From positions 62,285 to 126,284 of the forward strand of contig NZ_QRUF01000002.1 of NCBI RefSeq assembly GCF_003458415.1: 64,000 nt of DNA. The letters run 5' to 3'. Positions 41,376 through 50,616 of the stretch are shown piece by piece. A model generated the notes under the pieces. The model was given only the letters and a program-made list of their open reading frames with translations. It was not told the DNA's origin and searched no databases. The DNA comes from Collinsella sp. AF25-2LB (lineage in GTDB: Bacteria; Actinomycetota; Coriobacteriia; Coriobacteriales; Coriobacteriaceae). Positions within the stretch are counted from its first letter, which is position 1; each line of letters begins with the position of its first letter. The position numbers were made by a program, and so were the translations under genes.

Positions 41376-42167
41376 ATGATTCATATCGTTGGCGCAGGCT
41401 CGGGCGCCGCCGACCTTATCACGCTGCGCGGGGCGCGCCTTCTGCGCGCGGCCGACGTGGTCGTTTGGGCGGGGAGCCTTGTGAACCCCGAGCTGCTCGC
41501 CGAGTGCAAGGAATCCTGCGTCGTCTACGACAGCGCGCACATGACCTTGGAGGAAGTGCTCGACGTGATGTGCGCGGCGGATGCACGGGGCGAGGAAGTG
41601 GTGCGCCTGCACACGGGCGATCCGTGCCTGTACGGCGCCATCCAGGAGCAGATGGACGCGCTCGACGCGAGCGGCGTGGACTACGAGGTGGTGCCCGGCG
41701 TGTCGAGCTTTTGCGGTGCCGCGGCGGCGCTTCGCCAGGAATACACGCTGCCGGGAATCAGCCAGTCGGTCGTGATCACGCGGCTTTCCGGGCGCACCCC
41801 CATGCCCGCGGGCGAGGGCATGCGCACCATGGCGGAAAGCGGCTCGACTATGGTCATCTTCTTGAGCTCGGGTATGCTCGCCGAGCTTTCCGCCGAGCTT
41901 TTGGCCGCGGGCCGCAGCTCCGACGAGCCGGCGGCGCTCGTGTACAAGGCGACCTGGCCTGAGGAGCGCGTGGTGCGCTGCACAGTGGGCACGCTCGCCG
42001 ATGCGGGTGCGCGAGAGGGCATCGACCGCACGGCGCTCGTGGTGGTGGGCCGCGTGCTCGGAGCTCGCGGCGGGCTTGCGCACGACGGCGCGCAAGCGGA
42101 GCCGTACGAGCGCAGCAAGCTTTACGACCCTTCGTTTGCCACGGGGTATCGGAAGGCGAGCAGCTAG
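41376..42167 (+). CDS. cbiF: Cobalt-precorrin-4 C11-methyltransferase
   Basis: 263 residues, ATG 41376 behind GAAGGGAAGG; the longer in-frame extension has no support. Tetrapyrrole methylase fold: IVGAGSGAADLITLRGARLL at the N-terminus, HTGDPCLYGAIQEQ, VVPGVSSFCGAAAALR and VVITRLSGRTPMP are CbiF/CobM features. It adds the C11 methyl in the early (anaerobic) cobalamin pathway. First gene of the plus-strand operon; one nt separates it from cbiD. Confidence 0.95.
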   Translation: MIHIVGAGSGAADLITLRGARLLRAADVVVWAGSLVNPELLAECKESCVVYDSAHMTLEEVLDVMCAADARGEEVVRLHTGDPCLYGAIQEQMDALDASGVDYEVVPGVSSFCGAAAALRQEYTLPGISQSVVITRLSGRTPMPAGEGMRTMAESGSTMVIFLSSGMLAELSAELLAAGRSSDEPAALVYKATWPEERVVRCTVGTLADAGAREGIDRTALVVVGRVLGARGGLAHDGAQAEPYERSKLYDPSFATGYRKASS

Positions 42168-42168
42168 C

Positions 42169-43353
42169 GTGGCCTTCGAGCACTACATATATACCGGGAC
42201 GACCTGCCTGCGCTGCGGCTATACCACGGGGAGCTGCGCCACGCTCGCGGCGAAGGCGGCCTGCGAGATGCTCTTATCACGAAAGCCCGTCGGCCACGTG
42301 TCGATCGTCACCCCCGGCGGGCTGCCCGTCGAGACGGACGTGGTCGATGCATGCATCGGCGAGGGGTGCGCCCAGTGCGCCGTGCAAAAGGACGCAGGCG
42401 ACGATGCCGATGTGACCGACGGCGTGCTCGTGTACGCGCGCGTGGAACATGCGGGGTCGGGCACGGGCGCTGCGGGCAGCAAGGGCGTGCCCACGCGCGA
42501 ATCGGAAGTTTCCGTCGATGGCGGCGTGGGCGTGGGGCGCGTGACGTTGCCCGGGCTCGAGCAGCCGGTGGGGGCGGCCGCCATCAACGCGACGCCGCGC
42601 GCGATGATCACTTCGGCGGTGCGCGAGGTGTGCGCCGCGCACGGCTTTTCTGGAAATATTGCTGTGACGATTTCGGTACCCGAGGGTGTTGCCCTTGCCG
42701 AAAAGACCTTCAACCCGCACCTGGGGATAGAGGGCGGCATCTCCATCCTGGGCACGACGGGCATCGTCGAGCCGCGCAGCCTCGCTGCCTTGCGCGACAG
42801 CATCGAGCTCGAGATCCGGCAGCATGCGGCTATGGGGCGGCGCGGAGTCGTACTCACGCCCGGCAACTACGGCGAGCAGTTCATCTCGGGGCATTTTCAC
42901 CTAAACGGAGCGCCGGTGGTCTTCATCTCCAACTTTGTGGGCGATGCGATTGATTGCTGCGTTCGCGAGGGATTTACCAATGTTCTTCTTGTGGGACACA
43001 TCGGCAAGCTGGTGAAGGTCGCTGGCGGCATCATGGACACCCATTCGCGTACCGCCGACTGCCGCGCGGAGATTCTGGCCGCCCACGCGGCCTTGGCCGG
43101 CGCGGGCGCGAAGACCGTGCGCGAGATCATGTCGTCGGTCACGACCACGGCGGCGCTCGAGGTAATCGAGGCCGCCGGCGTGGGGGACGCTGCGCGCGCC
43201 TCGCTCGCTGCGGCAATCGAGGACAGGTTGCGCCGCCGCGCGGCGGGCGCATGCGACATCGCCGCGGTCGTGTTCGACGCGGAGCGCCGTGAGCTTTTCC
43301 GCACGTCGGGCGCCGATGCAGTTATCGGGGAATTGGGGGCGACGTATGAGTAA
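42169..43353 (+). CDS. cbiD: Cobalt-precorrin-5B C1-methyltransferase
   Basis: 394 residues with a GTG start at 42169 (VAFEHYIYTG). LRCGYTTGSCATLAAKAA near the N-terminus is the CbiD hallmark. NPHLGIEGGISILGTTGIVEP and LLVGHIGKLVKVAGGIMDTHS are further family blocks. CbiD methylates C1 in the anaerobic, cobalt-early route and marks this as that route. The stop overlaps the cbiL remnant (ATGAGTAA). Confidence 0.95.
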   Translation: MAFEHYIYTGTTCLRCGYTTGSCATLAAKAACEMLLSRKPVGHVSIVTPGGLPVETDVVDACIGEGCAQCAVQKDAGDDADVTDGVLVYARVEHAGSGTGAAGSKGVPTRESEVSVDGGVGVGRVTLPGLEQPVGAAAINATPRAMITSAVREVCAAHGFSGNIAVTISVPEGVALAEKTFNPHLGIEGGISILGTTGIVEPRSLAALRDSIELEIRQHAAMGRRGVVLTPGNYGEQFISGHFHLNGAPVVFISNFVGDAIDCCVREGFTNVLLVGHIGKLVKVAGGIMDTHSRTADCRAEILAAHAALAGAGAKTVREIMSSVTTTAALEVIEAAGVGDAARASLAAAIEDRLRRRAAGACDIAAVVFDAERRELFRTSGADAVIGELGATYE

Positions 43354-43579
43354 AGGCGTGCTGTATGGGGTGGGCCGCGCAATCGGCTGGCCAGGGACGA
43401 AGGTGGCTATGAAGGCGCGCCGCTCGCTTGCGGACACGAAGCGTATCCTTCGCGAGGAGGGCACCTTCGACGGTGCCGAGCTCGTAGAGGACTGTGGGCT
43501 TCCGGGCGAGCGCGTGTACCGCTCGCTCGACGATGTGCCCGATCGGGGCAGCTACTTCTCGACGATGGTGGTGCGCTAG
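43346..43579 (+). pseudogene. cbiL: cbiL remnant: cobalt-precorrin-2 C20-methyltransferase with in-frame internal deletion
   Basis: 77 codons. Residues 1-10 (MSKGVLYGVG) match the first strand of CbiL. Residues from about 19 match its C-terminal end: KVAMKARRSLADTKRIL, then ELVEDCGLPGERVYRSLDDV and YFSTMVVR, as in the YFST ending of Salmonella CbiL. The middle ~160 residues of a normal ~235-residue enzyme are missing, including the SAM-binding and active-site blocks. The frame is open, the start overlaps cbiD and the stop abuts the cbiG ATG, so operon coupling is kept while the enzyme is lost. No other cbiL is in the window. Confidence 0.82.
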
Positions 43580-44713
43580 ATGAGGGTTTCCTGCATAGCG
43601 TTCACTGAGAGGGGGTATGCGTTGGCGGAGCGCACCGCACGCGCGCTTTCCGATTGCGCGCAGACAGGTGAAGATGACCCTGGCTGGGACGTTTCCGTTT
43701 CGCGCGGGTTCGGCGAGGGGAAGGCCGACCTGCGCGCATGGACGGCGCTCACGTGGGAAGCGTCGGACGCGCTTCTGTTCGTGGGCGCGGCGGGCATCGC
43801 CGTGCGGGCGATCGCGCCGCATGTCGCCTCGAAGGTAAACGATCCCGCGGTTGTGGCGATCGACGAGGCGGGGCGCTTTGCCGTCCCGCTTTTGTCGGGG
43901 CATTTGGGCGGTGCGAACGAGCTTGCGCAAACTGTGGCACGCGCGGCAGGGGCCATCCCCGTCATCACCACGGCGACCGACGTCCGCGGCGTGTGGGCGG
44001 TGGATACGTGGGCGCGCTGTGCGGGGCTCCCCGTTTCGAATCCCGAGGCCATCAAGCGAGTGTCGGCGCGGCTGCTTTCTGGCGGGCGCGTGGCGCTCTA
44101 TTCCGACATGCCGATTTCGGGACAACCGCCTGAGGGAGTTGACATTGCGTCCGACCGCGCTCGGGCCGATATCGTCGTGTCGCCGTTTGCTGGCGCGAAT
44201 GAAGGTGCGTCCGTTCGCGTGGCGGAGACAACGGGCAAGGTCGTGCCCGCCGGTGAGACGGGGAAGCCGGCGGGCGTGCGGGCGCAGGCGCCTGCGCCCG
44301 AGCCGCTTCGCCTTGTCGTGCCCTGCATCGTTGCGGGCATTGGGTGCCGTCGCGGTGCGTGCGCCGAAGCGATCGAGGAGGCGTTTCTTCTCGCGTGCGG
44401 GCAGGCGGGTATCTCGCCTTCGGCCGTGCGCAAGGCGGCGACGATTGACGTGAAGGCGCACGAGGAGGGTCTGCTCGCCTTCTGCCGCGCGCGCAACATT
44501 CCGCTTGCGACGTATTCCGCAGATGAGTTGTCGCAAGTCGAAGGCAGCGTTTCGCCATCTGATTTCGTGCGCGCGACGGTGGGGGTTGACAACGTGTGCG
44601 AGCGCGCGGCGCTCGCGGACGGGGGCAAACTTATCTTCCCGAAGCTCGCTCATGGCGGCGTGACCGTCGCGTTTTCCAAGGTAACTATCGAACTTTCGTT
44701 TAAGGAGCGGTGA
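43580..44713 (+). CDS. cbiG: Cobalt-precorrin-5A hydrolase CbiG
   Basis: 377 residues, ATG directly after the cbiL remnant stop. The N-terminal/central part has LLFVGAAGIAVRAIAPHVASK and VPLLSGHLGGANELA. The C-terminal part has VAGIGCRRGACAEAIEEAF and TIDVKAHEEGLL, both typical. It opens the ring lactone and releases acetaldehyde. The region between the two domains (about 170-250) is variable and Ala/Gly-rich. Confidence 0.93.
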   Translation: MRVSCIAFTERGYALAERTARALSDCAQTGEDDPGWDVSVSRGFGEGKADLRAWTALTWEASDALLFVGAAGIAVRAIAPHVASKVNDPAVVAIDEAGRFAVPLLSGHLGGANELAQTVARAAGAIPVITTATDVRGVWAVDTWARCAGLPVSNPEAIKRVSARLLSGGRVALYSDMPISGQPPEGVDIASDRARADIVVSPFAGANEGASVRVAETTGKVVPAGETGKPAGVRAQAPAPEPLRLVVPCIVAGIGCRRGACAEAIEEAFLLACGQAGISPSAVRKAATIDVKAHEEGLLAFCRARNIPLATYSADELSQVEGSVSPSDFVRATVGVDNVCERAALADGGKLIFPKLAHGGVTVAFSKVTIELSFKER

Positions 44714-45456
44714 TGGGAAAGCTCTTCGTGGTGGGGATCGGCCCGGGCGGCCCCGACGGCATGACGATTGCGGCCCGGCGCGCGCTCGAGGCGGCCGACA
44801 TCGTTGTGGGGTACACGAAATACGTGGAGCTCGCGCTCGCCGCCGTGCCCGACGCGGCGCATCTCGCGACGCCGATGATGCACGAGGTCGAACGGTGCCG
44901 CCTGGCGCTTTCGCGCGCGCAGAGCGGAGAAGCCGTGGCGCTCGTGTGCAGCGGTGACGCGGGCGTGTACGGCATGGCGAGCCCCGTGCTGGAGCTTGCG
45001 GAGGACTACCCCGATGTAGACGTGGAAGTTATCGCCGGGGCCACCGCGGCTCAGAGCGGGTCGGCGGTGCTCGGCGCCCCGCTTGCCCACGACTTCGCGG
45101 TCGTGTCGCTCTCCGACCTGCTCACGCCGTGGGAGGTCATCGAGCGCAGGCTCGCCGCCGTGGCGAGCGCCGACTTCTGCATCTGTTTGTACAACCCGCG
45201 CAGCAGAAAGCGCGCCGACAGGCTCTCACGCGCGGCGAAGATTATGCTCGAATGGAAGGCCCCCGACACGCTCTGCGGCTGGGTACGCAACATCGGGCGC
45301 GAGGGGCAGCAGTCGGGCATGTGCAGGCTCTCCGAGCTGGGGGAGATCGACGCCGACATGTTCACCACCGTGTTCGTCGGCAACGCGGACACGAAGCTCG
45401 TAGGCGGCCGTATGGTCACGCCGCGCGGGTATCGGGAGATTCCATGCGAAAGGTAA
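44713..45456 (+). CDS. cbiH: Cobalt-precorrin-3B C17-methyltransferase
   Basis: 247 residues, ATG 44713 overlapping the cbiG stop (TGATG) behind AAGGAGCGG. VVGIGPGGPDGMTIAARRALEAAD, CSGDAGVYGMASPVLE and FCICLYNPRSRKRADRL identify CbiH/CobJ, the ring-contraction methyltransferase. The 3' end overlaps cbiET by 13 nt. Confidence 0.94.
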   Translation: MGKLFVVGIGPGGPDGMTIAARRALEAADIVVGYTKYVELALAAVPDAAHLATPMMHEVERCRLALSRAQSGEAVALVCSGDAGVYGMASPVLELAEDYPDVDVEVIAGATAAQSGSAVLGAPLAHDFAVVSLSDLLTPWEVIERRLAAVASADFCICLYNPRSRKRADRLSRAAKIMLEWKAPDTLCGWVRNIGREGQQSGMCRLSELGEIDADMFTTVFVGNADTKLVGGRMVTPRGYREIPCER

Positions 45457-46793
45457 CGATCATCGGGGCGGGGCCCGGAAACCCCGACTTGCTCTCGCGC
45501 GCGGCGCTCGACGCGATCGACATCGCCGATGTGGTCATCGGCGCTCATCGCGCGCTTGCCGGCATCGACGTGCCGCCCGACGTGGTGAGATGCGAGCTCG
45601 TGAAGACGGCGGACATCGTCGCCGCGCTCACCGATGCGGCGTCGTGGCAGCGCGCCGTGGTCGTGATGACGGGCGATGTGGGGCTGTTCAGCGGCGCGCG
45701 CCGCCTGGTGGAGGCGCTCTCCGGCAACGCGCAGGTGGACGTGCGCGTCATTCCCGGCATAAGCTCAGCGTCGTATCTCGCCGCGCGCCTCGCGCGTCCA
45801 TGGCAGGATTGGCGCTTTGCGAGCGCTCACGGCGTGGCGTGCGACATCGTGGCCGAGGGCGAGCGCGCAGGTGAGCTCTTCCTCGTCACGTCGGGCGGGG
45901 AAGACCCCTCGCGGCTTTCCGGCGAGCTTGTGCAGGCGGGCTTCGGGGACGCGCGCGTGACGGTGGCCGAGCGCCTGTCGTACCCCGACGAGCGCATCAT
46001 CTGTGCGACCGCAAGTGAAATCGCAGGTCAGACGTTCGACGACTTGAACGTGATGCTTATCGATTTCGCAGGCGGCGCCGGGTCGCCTGCGGGCTCTAGC
46101 GCAGCCTCCGAGGCGCCGGCCGGCGCGTCTGCGCCCGCGGCGACTTCTTCCGTGGTGGACTCTGCGGGCGCATCCCGCGCCGCGAGCTCCCGCTGGCCGT
46201 ACGCTTCCTCGGGCATTCCCGACGAGCTCTTCATCCGCGGTGACGTTCCCATGACCAAGCAGGAGGTGCGAGCCGTCGCGCTCGCGAAGCTGCGCCTTAC
46301 CGCGACCGACACCGTGTGGGACGTCGGCGCCGGCACGGGGAGCGTGTCGATCGAGGCGGCGCTCGTCGCGCGAGCGGGGTCGGTATGGGCGGTCGAGCGC
46401 AACGCGACCGGCGTGCGGCTCATCCGAGAGAACGCGGATGCATTCGGGTGCGGCAACGTGTATGCGGTCCCCGGCGTCGCTCCCGAAGCGCTCGCGAAAC
46501 TGCCCGTCCCCGACGCCGTGTTCGTCGGCGGGAGCGCGGGCGAGCTTCCCTCCATCGTGGAGGCGGCGCTCGAGAAGAATTCGCAGGTTCGCCTGTGTGT
46601 GCCATGCGTCACCATTGAGACACTCACTGAGGCGTGCGCGCTCCTCTCGGGTTCGCGCTTTAAGGGGTTCGAGGCGTGCCAGGTGTCGGCCGCCCGTGCC
46701 GAGGCTGTAGGCTCGCATCATCTTATGAAGGCGCAAAACCCCGTGTTCCTCGTCAGCGCGCGTGGTGCAGGTGGGGAAGGCGGTGCCCGGTGA
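45444..46793 (+). CDS. cbiET: Fused cobalt-precorrin-7 C5-methyltransferase / cobalt-precorrin-6B C15-methyltransferase (decarboxylating)
   Basis: 449 residues. Residues 1-205 are CbiE (IIGAGPGNPDLLSRAALDAI, VVMTGDVGLFSGARRL, VIPGISSASYLAARL). A ~45-residue Ala/Ser/Pro linker follows. Residues about 255-449 are CbiT (DVPMTKQEVRAVALAKL, VWDVGAGTGSVSIEAAL, FVGGSAGELPSIVEAAL). The order equals CobL of the aerobic route. It methylates C5 and C15 and decarboxylates the C12 acetate. Confidence 0.95.
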   Translation: MRKVTIIGAGPGNPDLLSRAALDAIDIADVVIGAHRALAGIDVPPDVVRCELVKTADIVAALTDAASWQRAVVVMTGDVGLFSGARRLVEALSGNAQVDVRVIPGISSASYLAARLARPWQDWRFASAHGVACDIVAEGERAGELFLVTSGGEDPSRLSGELVQAGFGDARVTVAERLSYPDERIICATASEIAGQTFDDLNVMLIDFAGGAGSPAGSSAASEAPAGASAPAATSSVVDSAGASRAASSRWPYASSGIPDELFIRGDVPMTKQEVRAVALAKLRLTATDTVWDVGAGTGSVSIEAALVARAGSVWAVERNATGVRLIRENADAFGCGNVYAVPGVAPEALAKLPVPDAVFVGGSAGELPSIVEAALEKNSQVRLCVPCVTIETLTEACALLSGSRFKGFEACQVSAARAEAVGSHHLMKAQNPVFLVSARGAGGEGGAR

Positions 46794-48172
46794 GCACGTC
46801 CATCCCGCGCTTCATGGTCGCTGCGCCCTCGAGCGGGAGCGGCAAGACGGTCGTAACGTGTGCGCTCCTGCGCGCGCTCGCGCGCCGCGGCCTTGCATGC
46901 GCGGCCTTCAAATGCGGCCCCGACTACATTGACCCGCTCTTTCATCGCCGCGTCGTGGGTGCGCGCTCGGGCAACTTAGACGGTTTCTTCACCGACGCCC
47001 CGACGCTGCGCGCCCTGCTCGCACGCGGCGCCGCGGGCGCGGATGTCGCGGTGCTCGAGGGGGTCATGGGCTTCTACGACGGCATGGCGCCCGGCGTGGC
47101 CTACGCGAGCAGCTACCAGGTTGCGCGCGACACGGAAACGCCGGTCGTTTTAGTGGTGAACGGGCGCGGGGCGTCTTTATCGCTCGCCGCCGTAATCCGC
47201 GGCATCGCCGAGTTCCTGCCTTGTGCGAACGTGCGCGGCGTCGTGCTGAACAAGACGAGCGCCGCTGCCTGCGCCTACGCGAAGCCTGCGATCGAGAAGC
47301 ACACGGGCGTCGCGGTTTTGGGTAATATCCCCGCCGACGAGGCGTTCTCGCTCGAAAGCCGGCATCTGGGGCTTGTGACCGCCGACGAAGTCAAGCAGCT
47401 CTCCGCGCGCATCGACAAGATGGCCGAGCTGGTGGAAAAGAGCGTCGACGTCGACCGCTTGCTCGAAATAGCGGCGACGGCACCCGATATCCGCGAGGAA
47501 CCATACCGGTTGGAGCCGATCGCGGGAGCGCGGCCCATCGTCGCCGTCGCGCGTGACGAGGCGTTCTCGTTCTACTACGAGGAGAACCTGCGCGCGCTCG
47601 AGGACCTGGGTTGCGAGCTGGCCTTTTTCAGCCCTCTGTGTGATAGCGAGTTGCCCCGGGGGACAAGCGCCCTCTATCTGGGGGGCGGCTACCCGGAGCT
47701 CCATGCGCGGCAGCTCTCCGAGAACGCGCCGATGCGCGAGGCGGTGCGGCGCGCGGTGGAATCCGGCATGCCGACGGTCGCCGAATGCGGTGGGTTTCTG
47801 TATCTGCAGCGCGAAATCGCCGATAGCGAGGGGCGGCGCTGGCCTGTTGCGGGCGCCCTTGAGGGCGCAAGCGAGAACGGGGGAAGGCTGTCCCATTTCG
47901 GGTACGTGGAGCTCACTTCTCAACGCGACGGGCTCTACGGGCCGCGCGGCACACGCATCCGCGCGCACGAGTTCCACTACTGGCAGTCCACCTGCCCGGG
48001 CGGCGACTTCTGGGCGCAGAAGCCCCGGCGCGACAAGGGCTGGCCGTGCATGACGACCACCCCGTCCCTGGTTGCGGGCTTCCCGCATGTGTACTATCCT
48101 GCGAACCCCGACGTTGTGCGCGCGTTTGCATCTGCCGCAGCGTCGTTCGCAGAGAGGAGACGGCATGGCTGA
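46790..48172 (+). CDS. cbiA: Cobyrinate a,c-diamide synthase
   Basis: 460 residues with a GTG start at 46790 overlapping the cbiET stop. The N-terminal P-loop-like MVAAPSSGSGKTVVTCALL and KCGPDYIDPLFH bind ATP and cobyrinate. The C-terminal glutaminase domain has LYLGGGYPELHA and VAECGGFLYLQ with the catalytic Cys. It amidates the a and c side chains. Overlaps cobT by 8 nt. Confidence 0.95.
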   Translation: MSTSIPRFMVAAPSSGSGKTVVTCALLRALARRGLACAAFKCGPDYIDPLFHRRVVGARSGNLDGFFTDAPTLRALLARGAAGADVAVLEGVMGFYDGMAPGVAYASSYQVARDTETPVVLVVNGRGASLSLAAVIRGIAEFLPCANVRGVVLNKTSAAACAYAKPAIEKHTGVAVLGNIPADEAFSLESRHLGLVTADEVKQLSARIDKMAELVEKSVDVDRLLEIAATAPDIREEPYRLEPIAGARPIVAVARDEAFSFYYEENLRALEDLGCELAFFSPLCDSELPRGTSALYLGGGYPELHARQLSENAPMREAVRRAVESGMPTVAECGGFLYLQREIADSEGRRWPVAGALEGASENGGRLSHFGYVELTSQRDGLYGPRGTRIRAHEFHYWQSTCPGGDFWAQKPRRDKGWPCMTTTPSLVAGFPHVYYPANPDVVRAFASAAASFAERRRHG

Positions 48173-49307
48173 AGCAACCGAAACCGCGCTTGCCTGCATC
48201 CGCGAGGAAGTCGAGCGCGCGTTCTCGTCGGCGCCGGGCGCCGTGCTCGAAGCCGCGCTCTCCCGGATCGCGCCCGCAGACGAGTGCGCCCGCGCCGCCG
48301 CGTACGCCGCGTGGGACTCCATCGCGCACCCCTTGGGGGGATTGGGCGACTTTGAAGACGCCGTCGCGTGTATCGCCGCAGCTCAGGGGAGCGCCGAGGT
48401 GGCCGAGTTTCCCCGTGCGCTCGCGGTATTCTTCTCCGACAATGGGGTCGTTGCCGAAGGCGTGTCGCAAAGCGGACAAGACGTGACGCGAGCCGTCGCG
48501 CGCAACATGTGCGAGGGGGCCACGAGTGCCTGCCGCATGGCGGCGTTCGCGGGTGCCGAGGTCGTGCCCGTCGACGTGGGTATGGCCCGGGGCATAGAAG
48601 ACGCGCGCATGGTGCTCGCGAACGTGCGGCGGGGGAGCGGTAATATCGCGCACGGTTCCGCTATGTCTCGCGATGGGGCCGTGCGCGCGATCGAAGTCGG
48701 AATCGCCGTCGCGTGCGGGCTTGCCCGCGCCGGCGTGCGCCTTCTCGCCGCGGGCGAGATGGGCATCGGCAACACGACCACCTCGGCGGCGGTGGCCGCA
48801 GTGCTCCTCCGGGCGGACGCACGGAGCCTCGTCGGGCGCGGCGCGGGGCTCTCGGACGCCTCGTTCGCGCGCAAGCGCGACGTGGTCGAGCGCGCTATCG
48901 ACGCGAACTCTCCCGATCCCGCCGACCCGATCGACGTGCTCTCGAAGGTGGGCGGCTTCGACATCGCGGCGATGTGCGGCTTCTACCTGGGGGCCGCGGC
49001 CTCGAAGGCGCCGGCGCTCCTCGACGGGGTCATATCCTGCACGGCGGCCCTGTGCGCGGCGCGCCTTTGCCCTAACGCCTTGGGCTACCTCGTGGGCACC
49101 CACGCATCAAGCGAACCCGCAAGCCAGGAGCTCCTTCGCGAGATCGGCATTAAGGCACCCCTCGACGCAGGCATGCACTTGGGCGAGGGCGCGGGCGCCA
49201 TGGCGTATCTGCCCCTTCTGGATTCGGCGCTGCGCGTGTACCGGGATGGGAAGACGTTCACGGCGACTGGCATGGCTGCTTACGAGCATTTCGAGGCCGG
49301 GAAATGA
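48165..49307 (+). CDS. cobT: Nicotinate-nucleotide-dimethylbenzimidazole phosphoribosyltransferase
   Basis: 380 residues, ATG 48165 behind GAGAGGAGA. FFSDNGVVAEGVSQSGQDVT, LAAGEMGIGNTTTSAAV and the C-terminal DAGMHLGEGAGAM with the catalytic Glu are present. It activates the lower-ligand base as an alpha-ribotide. No bluB or bza genes are in the window, so the lower ligand must be salvaged or made elsewhere. Confidence 0.95.
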   Translation: MAEATETALACIREEVERAFSSAPGAVLEAALSRIAPADECARAAAYAAWDSIAHPLGGLGDFEDAVACIAAAQGSAEVAEFPRALAVFFSDNGVVAEGVSQSGQDVTRAVARNMCEGATSACRMAAFAGAEVVPVDVGMARGIEDARMVLANVRRGSGNIAHGSAMSRDGAVRAIEVGIAVACGLARAGVRLLAAGEMGIGNTTTSAAVAAVLLRADARSLVGRGAGLSDASFARKRDVVERAIDANSPDPADPIDVLSKVGGFDIAAMCGFYLGAAASKAPALLDGVISCTAALCAARLCPNALGYLVGTHASSEPASQELLREIGIKAPLDAGMHLGEGAGAMAYLPLLDSALRVYRDGKTFTATGMAAYEHFEAGK

Positions 49308-49852
49308 CGGTGACGCTCGTCATCGGCGCCGCCGCGAGCGGCAAGAGCGCCTACGCCGAGTCCCTGTGCCTCGGGCACGATGGCCCTCGCGTGTACCTGG
49401 CAACGATGGAGCCCTTCGGGGAAGAGGGCGCCCGCCGCATCGCGCGCCATCGGGCGCTGCGCGAGGGCAAGGGGTTTTCCACCCTCGAGCGCACGCGTGA
49501 CGTGGGCGCCGCAGTGTCCGGGCTTCCGCGCGGCTGCACGCTTCTTTTGGAGGACGTGGGCAACCTGGTTGCAAACGAGCTTTTCGCGGAAGGCGGCTTG
49601 TCCCCACGTGACCCCGACGCTGCGGCGCGCGAGGTGCTCGGAGGCATCGAACGGCTCGCTCAGGCCGCTGCGTATACGGTGGTGGTCACCGTCGACGTGT
49701 TCGCCGATGGGATGCGCTACGATGAGGGGACCGAGGCATGGAGGCGCGCGCTCGCGCGCGTGAACGCGGGCGTGGCGGCGCTGGCCGACCGCGCAGTCGA
49801 AGTGGTATGCGGGATTCCCGTGTGGATGAAAGGCGAAGGACCTACAAGGTGA
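49304..49852 (+). CDS. cobU: Adenosylcobinamide kinase / adenosylcobinamide-phosphate guanylyltransferase
   Basis: 182 residues, ATG 49304 overlapping cobT. The P-loop GAAASGKSAYAE is at about 8-19, VYLATMEPFG follows, and RIARHRALR carries the His that is guanylylated. LLLEDVGNLVANELF provides the Walker B/metal part. A second CobU-like domain is encoded two genes downstream. Confidence 0.93.
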   Translation: MTVTLVIGAAASGKSAYAESLCLGHDGPRVYLATMEPFGEEGARRIARHRALREGKGFSTLERTRDVGAAVSGLPRGCTLLLEDVGNLVANELFAEGGLSPRDPDAAAREVLGGIERLAQAAAYTVVVTVDVFADGMRYDEGTEAWRRALARVNAGVAALADRAVEVVCGIPVWMKGEGPTR

Positions 49853-50616
49853 AGATAGCAGAGGCAATCGGCGCGGCGTTCGGAACGTTCTCGCGCATCC
49901 CCGTCCCGAAATCGGCCTGGACCGATTTCGGATCAACCCATGCGCTTGCCGCGTTTCCCCTGGTGGGCCTTGCGGAAGGCTTCCTCATGACGGCGTGGGG
50001 GCACGTGGCGAACCTGCTCGGCGTGCCCGCGACCATCGTCGCGGCTGTGCTCGTGGCGCTGCCTGTGGCGGTGACGGGAGGCATTCACCTAGACGGGCTC
50101 TGCGACACCTCCGATGCGCTTGCAAGTTGGACCCCGCGCGAGCGAAAGCTCGAGATCATGCACGACCCGCGGGCAGGCGCCTTCGGGGTCATCGGTGTTG
50201 TCATGTACCTTATTCTGCAGTTTTCCCTGTTCACCGCGCTGCCGCTTACGGCGGGGGCGTTCCTCGCGCTTCTGTGCTCGCTCGTGTTCTCCCGCGCGCT
50301 TTCGGGGCTCGCCGTAGAATGCTGGCCTGCCGCGCGGGCGGACGGCATGGCCGCGGGACTCTCGCCTGCTAAGAAGCGCGCGGCGATCGTCGTGCCGCTT
50401 TGCGCTTTCGCTGCGGCTTCGGCTGCAGGGATGGTCGCGTGCGCTCGGGCCGTCGGCGCCCTTATGGCGGTGGCGGGGCTTTTGGCGCTCGCGTGGTACC
50501 GTCATGTTGCCCTGTCCCGCTTCGGCGGGGTGACGGGGGATTTGGCCGGATGGTTTCTGCAATGGGCCGAGCTCGCGATGCTTGCCATGCTGGTGGCGGG
50601 GGGTATGCTCCTATGA
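49849..50616 (+). CDS. cobS: Adenosylcobinamide-GDP ribazoletransferase (cobalamin synthase)
   Basis: 255 residues with a GTG start at 49849. A polytopic membrane protein with the family block VTGGIHLDGLCDTSDALASW (metal/phosphate binding) and FGVIGVVMYLILQFSLF. It joins adenosylcobinamide-GDP and alpha-ribazole phosphate at the membrane. Overlaps the next gene by 4 nt. Confidence 0.92.
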   Translation: MKIAEAIGAAFGTFSRIPVPKSAWTDFGSTHALAAFPLVGLAEGFLMTAWGHVANLLGVPATIVAAVLVALPVAVTGGIHLDGLCDTSDALASWTPRERKLEIMHDPRAGAFGVIGVVMYLILQFSLFTALPLTAGAFLALLCSLVFSRALSGLAVECWPAARADGMAAGLSPAKKRAAIVVPLCAFAAASAAGMVACARAVGALMAVAGLLALAWYRHVALSRFGGVTGDLAGWFLQWAELAMLAMLVAGGMLL

